Of a DNA stretch of 7,707 nt, positions 6,112 to 7,707 are shown piece by piece (positions within the stretch are counted from its first letter, which is position 1; the number at the start of each line of letters is the position of its first letter). A program made the translations under genes and the position numbers. The notes under the pieces were generated by a model that saw only the letters and a list, made by a program, of their open reading frames with translations, was not told where the DNA came from and made no database searches. Origin of the DNA: Alphaproteobacteria bacterium (GTDB taxonomy: Bacteria > Pseudomonadota > Alphaproteobacteria > Rhizobiales > Devosiaceae); the NCBI GenBank assembly GCA_018820005.1, contig JAHJOS010000074.1, forward strand, positions 1-7,707, written 5' to 3'.

Positions 6112-7130
6112 TGGATATCAAGGCAGCCCTGCACAAGATAGCCGACGGTCGGGACCTGACCGGCGAAGAGATGCGCGGCGTGATGCGCATCATCATGGCC
6201 GGCGAGGCCACGCCCAGCCAGATTGGCGCCTTCCTGATGGGCATGCGCGTCAAGGGTGAGACCGTGGTCGAAATCGCGGCCGCCGTCTCCATCATGCGCG
6301 AGCAGATGGTGCCGGTCTCAGCCCCCGAACAGGCGGTCGATATCGTCGGCACGGGCGGCGACGGCGCCGGCACGCTCAATATTTCGACGGCGAGCGCCAT
6401 TGTGGTCGCGTCGACGGGCGTTCCCGTCGCCAAGCATGGCAATCGTGCGCTGTCATCGCGCTCGGGCGCCTCGCAGGTGCTCGAAGCGCTGGGGGTCAAG
6501 CTAGACCTGACGCCAGCCGAAATCGGCGCCTGCATCAACCAGGCCGGCATCGGCTTCATGTTCGCGCCCAGCCATCACCCGGCGATGCGGCACGTCGGCC
6601 CCTCGCGTACCGAGATGGGGACCCGCACGCTGTTCAACCTCCTGGGGCCGCAGGCCAATCCGGCCGGTGTCAGGCGCTATGTGCTGGGCGTTTATGACGA
6701 ACGCTGGGTCGAGCCAGTCGCGGCGGCGCTGCTGGCCAACCGCGCCATCAAGGCCTGGGTCGTGCACGGCAGCGACGGGCTGGACGAAATTACCACGACC
6801 GGGCCGACCCATATCGCCCAGATCGAGGGTGGGAGCCTGACCACGTTTGAAATTACGCCGGAGCAATATGGCCTGCCCCGCGCGACGCTGGACGATTTGC
6901 GCGGCGGCGAGCCCACGGACAATGCCCGGGCCATGACAGCGCTGCTCGATGGGGCGCCAAGCGCCTATCGGGATATCGTGCTGCTCAACAGCGCAGCCGC
7001 GCTGCTGGTGGCCGACAAGGTGACCACAATTGAGGACGGCATCGTTATGGCGCGCGACGTCATCGATAGCGGCAAGGCCAAGAACACACTCGCCCGGCTG
7101 GTGGCGGTATCAAACGGACGCGACCAATGA
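6111..7130 (+). CDS. trpD: Anthranilate phosphoribosyltransferase
   Basis: TrpD joins anthranilate to the ribose of PRPP, releasing pyrophosphate, the second step of the pathway. The 339-residue length is normal. The PRPP-binding glycine loop GTGGDG is at 80-85, followed by NIST (90-93). KHGNRALSSRSG (108-119) binds phosphate and anthranilate, RTEMGTRTLFNLLGP (166-180) lies along the anthranilate channel, and HGSDGLDEIT (219-228) holds the Asp-Glu pair that binds magnesium (Asp225, Glu226). One small departure is LGPQANPA where LGPLxNPA is usual. The start overlaps the trpG stop by one base and the stop overlaps the trpC start as ATGA. There is only a poor ribosome binding site, consistent with translational coupling. 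A thymidine phosphorylase or TrpD2-type paralogue is excluded by motifs and context. Confidence 0.97.
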   Translation: MDIKAALHKIADGRDLTGEEMRGVMRIIMAGEATPSQIGAFLMGMRVKGETVVEIAAAVSIMREQMVPVSAPEQAVDIVGTGGDGAGTLNISTASAIVVASTGVPVAKHGNRALSSRSGASQVLEALGVKLDLTPAEIGACINQAGIGFMFAPSHHPAMRHVGPSRTEMGTRTLFNLLGPQANPAGVRRYVLGVYDERWVEPVAAALLANRAIKAWVVHGSDGLDEITTTGPTHIAQIEGGSLTTFEITPEQYGLPRATLDDLRGGEPTDNARAMTALLDGAPSAYRDIVLLNSAAALLVADKVTTIEDGIVMARDVIDSGKAKNTLARLVAVSNGRDQ

Positions 7131-7707
7131 GCGATATTCTGCAGCAGATCGAAGTGTACAAGCGCGAGGAGATCGCGGCGGCCAAGGCCATGCGCCCCTG
7201 GGCCGAGGTGGTGGCGCAGGCCCACGACCAGCCTGCGCCGCGCGGCTTCGTCAAAGCCATCAAGGCCAAGCGCGCCCAGGGGCACTATGCCCTGATTGCC
7301 GAGGTCAAAAAGGCCAGCCCGTCCAAGGGATTGATCCGGGCCGATTTCAACCCGGCAGAGATCGCCCGCAGCTATGAGACGGCAGGGGCCGCCTGCCTTT
7401 CGGTGTTGACCGACCGCCCCAGTTTTCAGGGATCGCCAAGCTATCTGATCGAGGCCCGCGCGGCGACGCAGCTGCCTGTGCTGCGCAAGGACTTTCTGTT
7501 CGAGACCTATCAGGTCGCAGAGGCCCGCGCCTGGGGCGCCGACTGCATCCTGATTATCCTTGATGCCGTGGGCGATGATGTGGCGCGCTATCTGCTCGAC
7601 GCCGCCGAGGAATGGAAGATGGACGCGCTGGTGGAAGTGCACAACCAGCTTGAACTGGATCGGGCGCTGGGGCTCGGCGCTGGTTTCATCGGCATCAACA
7701 ACCGTAA
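7127..7707 (+). CDS. trpC: Indole-3-glycerol-phosphate synthase, N-terminal three quarters (cut by window edge)
   Basis: TrpC closes the pyrrole ring of carboxyphenylamino-deoxyribulose phosphate to give indole glycerol phosphate. There are 193 codons in the window and the frame is still open at the end; full-length proteins have about 260-270 residues. The active-site residues seen are Glu59 and Lys61 in IAEVKKASPSKG (57-68), the catalytic acid Lys121 in LRKDF (119-123), Glu170 in ALVEVH, and Asn191 in GINNR (189-193). They match the positions known from the family's structural work (E51, K53, K110, E159, N180 of the Sulfolobus enzyme). The ATG overlaps the trpD TGA as ATGA. CGGACG upstream gives a GGA 8 nt from the start. 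Whether it is fused to trpF cannot be seen, though stand-alone trpC is usual in alphaproteobacteria. Confidence 0.97.
   Translation, partial: MSDILQQIEVYKREEIAAAKAMRPWAEVVAQAHDQPAPRGFVKAIKAKRAQGHYALIAEVKKASPSKGLIRADFNPAEIARSYETAGAACLSVLTDRPSFQGSPSYLIEARAATQLPVLRKDFLFETYQVAEARAWGADCILIILDAVGDDVARYLLDAAEEWKMDALVEVHNQLELDRALGLGAGFIGINNR

Overview
The window is GC-rich (about 60-65% by eye), densely coding, chromosomal housekeeping DNA. It most likely comes from an alphaproteobacterium of the Hyphomicrobiales (Rhizobiales); a Devosia-like lineage is my best guess. The basis is the gene order pyrG-secG-tpiA facing ppiD-trp genes, the alphaproteobacterial style of SecG (Ala/Pro/Thr tail) and PpiD, and the codon bias. 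The genus is inference from memory of gene order, not from any search.

Layout. The left quarter (1-1886) is on the minus strand and reads right to left: tpiA (triose-phosphate isomerase, GTG start), secG (Sec translocon subunit with a long low-complexity tail), a strong intrinsic terminator, then the 5' part of pyrG (CTP synthase), which is cut by the window edge. A 124-bp divergent intergenic region (1887-2010) separates this block from a plus-strand block: ppiD (membrane-anchored periplasmic parvulin-type chaperone), trpE, trpG, trpD and the first 193 codons of trpC. Spacing inside the trp cluster is tight: TAATG overlap for trpG/trpD and ATGA overlap for trpD/trpC. The one relaxed junction is trpE-trpG, with 81 bp between them.

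Function. TrpE and TrpG form anthranilate synthase, TrpD adds phosphoribose and TrpC closes the indole ring, so four consecutive proteins of tryptophan synthesis are encoded in pathway order. All recognised catalytic residues are present. tpiA, secG, pyrG and ppiD are unrelated housekeeping genes of glycolysis, protein export, nucleotide synthesis and envelope folding.

No mobile element, CRISPR array, tRNA, rRNA or defence-type system was seen. The most interesting unexplained item is in the trpE-trpG gap. A 15-codon ORF (5427-5474) overlaps the trpE stop as ATGA, has a Shine-Dalgarno-like GAGGG, and carries two Trp codons (W-R-R-W). The second Trp codon begins the 5' arm of a hairpin followed by ATTTT. 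This resembles a Trp attenuator/leader peptide placed inside the operon rather than in front of it, but it is short and could be chance. Other non-coding structures are a perfect 9-bp inverted repeat across the ppiD stop, a two-tier hairpin between tpiA and secG, and a 7-bp hairpin in the pyrG leader.
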